Part shown: piece after piece, positions 63,126 to 64,000 of the stretch
Layout: every line of letters starts with the position of its first letter
How positions within the stretch are numbered: position 1 is the stretch's first letter
Source: Paracoxiella cheracis
GTDB taxonomy: Bacteria; Pseudomonadota; Gammaproteobacteria; Coxiellales; Coxiellaceae
Assembly: GCF_049348705.1 (NCBI RefSeq)
Contig: NZ_CP186485.1
Coordinates: 310,001-374,000 of the forward strand
Direction: 5' to 3'
DNA: 64,000 nucleotides
Notes under the pieces: generated by a model
The model's database searches: none
What the model saw: only the letters and a program-made list of their open reading frames with translations
Told to the model about the DNA's origin: nothing
Translations under genes and position numbers: made by a program

Positions 63126-63320
63126 ATGGCGTATAAAGCAAAAGCATATATCGATCAACTTACTGGGCGGGGTAGCACTGCCTTTACTATTGGGCAGATG
63201 CAAGACGATCTTGGGATAACTAACAAGGCTGCCAGACGAATGTTGGTGCGCCTTTTATGTAATAAAGAGATAGCCACGCCGGCTAAAGGGTACTATTTAA
63301 TTCGGCTCTGTCGCAATTAA
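63126..63320 (+). pseudogene. AbiEi-like antitoxin, N-terminal winged-helix fragment
   Basis: 64 aa, of which the first 59 or so are native. STAFTIGQMQDDLGITNKAA (about 17-36), RRMLVRLLCNKEIA and PAKGYYLI form the winged-helix N-terminus seen in AbiEi-type antitoxins of type IV toxin-antitoxin and abortive-infection systems. The final codons and TAA come from the end of the IS6-family element at 63304, so the body of the antitoxin and any AbiEii toxin are lost or displaced. Assignment rests on pattern only. Confidence 0.5.
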
Positions 63321-64000
63321 TTCACGTAAATACAATATTGCTTATGCGCATTTTTCCTGGTCGCAATTAGGCTGCGAGTGCATAGAATTGTTCAAACACA
63401 GCCATATTAGCAGCATTTTTATACTGACCTTTTTGGAGCATGTGATGTAATTCAATCCCAGCTAAAGTTGCCTCAGCTGTATCAAACGATTTAAATCCCA
63501 TCATCGGTTTTATAATTCTTTTAATGCTGCGATGATCTTGCTCCACAATATTATTTAAATATTTTATGTCACGAACAAAAATAGTTATGAAAACTCCACA
63601 AATCATCGATAATAATGTCAATATTAAATTAATCGATTTTAAGGCTGATTTATTTGATCCACTTTTATCAATGGTAACTTTCTTTGGTAGCCCATGAGTC
63701 CCGATCGCTTTCTTGAAAAAGCGTTTCGCCGCTTGTTTATCGCGTTGTTTCGATAGTAAAAAGTCGATCGTATTACCCTCTTTATCAACAGCGCGATATA
63801 AATAATGCCAATCGCCTTTTACTTTGATGTAGGTTTCGTGCATTCTCCAACTACCACCGACAGGAGATTTATGTTTTTTCCGGAATTCTGCTTCCAATAA
63901 GGGCGCGTATTTAATAACCCAACGATTTATTGTGGAGTGATCTACATTGACTCCTCTTTCTAGCATGAGTTCTTCAATATTTCGGTAGCTCAGCGCGTAA
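63304..64000 (-). mobile_element. IS6-family element, partial at the window edge
   Basis: The tip GGCTCTGTCGCAATTAA resembles IS6/IS26-group ends (GGCTCTGTTGCAAA type). The other end lies beyond the window. Confidence 0.8.
63367..63999 (-). CDS. IS6-family transposase, N-terminus beyond the window
   Basis: 211 codons visible. Upstream of the internal ATG at 63966 the frame continues with YALSYRNIEELM, typical of IS6 transposases, so the true start is outside. The DDE residues are in RMHETYIKVKGDWHYLYRA (where the Asp of the usual MDETYIKV is His), KVTIDKSGSNKSAL and NIVEQDHRSIKRI. The His substitution at the first catalytic position would be expected to abolish activity if the alignment is right. 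The central LTLLSMICGVFITIFVRD segment is unusually hydrophobic for the family. Confidence 0.85.
   Translation of the reverse strand, partial: YALSYRNIEELMLERGVNVDHSTINRWVIKYAPLLEAEFRKKHKSPVGGSWRMHETYIKVKGDWHYLYRAVDKEGNTIDFLLSKQRDKQAAKRFFKKAIGTHGLPKKVTIDKSGSNKSALKSINLILTLLSMICGVFITIFVRDIKYLNNIVEQDHRSIKRIIKPMMGFKSFDTAEATLAGIELHHMLQKGQYKNAANMAVFEQFYALAA

Overview
The window is a chromosomal segment of a gammaproteobacterium. It has an icmF-icmH (dotU) pair from the Dot/Icm type IVB secretion apparatus and conserved gammaproteobacterial gene neighbourhoods (pyrE/rph/yicC, gmk-rpoZ-spoT-recG, fis-purH-purD, gloB-methyltransferase-rnhA-dnaQ). It is also AT-leaning, crowded with insertion sequences and carries broken genes. 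Together these suggest a host-associated or intracellular member of the Legionellales (Coxiellaceae-like: Rickettsiella, Diplorickettsia, Berkiella and relatives). The genus is an inference; there is no rRNA in the window.

Layout. 1-10.1 kb: housekeeping genes (pyrE partial, a GT9 heptosyltransferase-like gene, xthA, rph preceded by two tiny membrane-protein genes, yicC, gmk, rpoZ, spoT, ridA, recG). 10.1-19.8 kb: five paralogous outer-membrane beta-barrel genes around htpG. The second is split by an IS256-family element that itself carries an IS4-like element; both have intact target duplications, so the ancestral gene can be rebuilt exactly. htpG has a near-consensus sigma-32 promoter. 19.9-22.5 kb: folD and an MltD-type LysM transglycosylase.

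22.6-36.9 kb is an accessory, repeatedly invaded region: a 1118-bp IS5/IS903-like element in many copies, IS256-family, IS1, IS982 and IS200-like elements (often nested), a split tyrosine recombinase, a RecD2-type helicase, a tandem small-barrel protein, two unknown genes that could be effectors, and the last 43 codons of a fatty acyl-AMP ligase. 37.0-55.3 kb returns to core genes: purD-purH-fis, pepN, gloB (tail rewritten by an IS), a methyltransferase, rnhA, dnaQ, a frameshifted NCS2 purine permease, an L,D-transpeptidase, a protein with eukaryotic-type inositol-polyphosphate 5-phosphatase motifs, and icmF-icmH. 55.4-64 kb is again IS debris enclosing an ABM-domain protein, a PAP2 phosphatase, a parA fragment, operator-like dyads, a truncated AbiEi-like antitoxin and an IS6-family transposase.

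The most unusual items are: (i) the 5-phosphatase-like protein beside Dot/Icm genes, a good candidate for a host phosphoinositide-modifying effector; (ii) a 251-bp GC-rich, strongly folded repeat family with no coding capacity, found whole twice and as fragments at least four times, usually inside IS copies and once supplying the stop codon of recD2; (iii) the expanded outer-membrane protein family; (iv) the complete absence of target-site duplications around all intact 1118-bp IS copies, which points to extensive IS-IS recombination, whereas both complete IS256 insertions and the nested IS4-like copy have perfect duplications.
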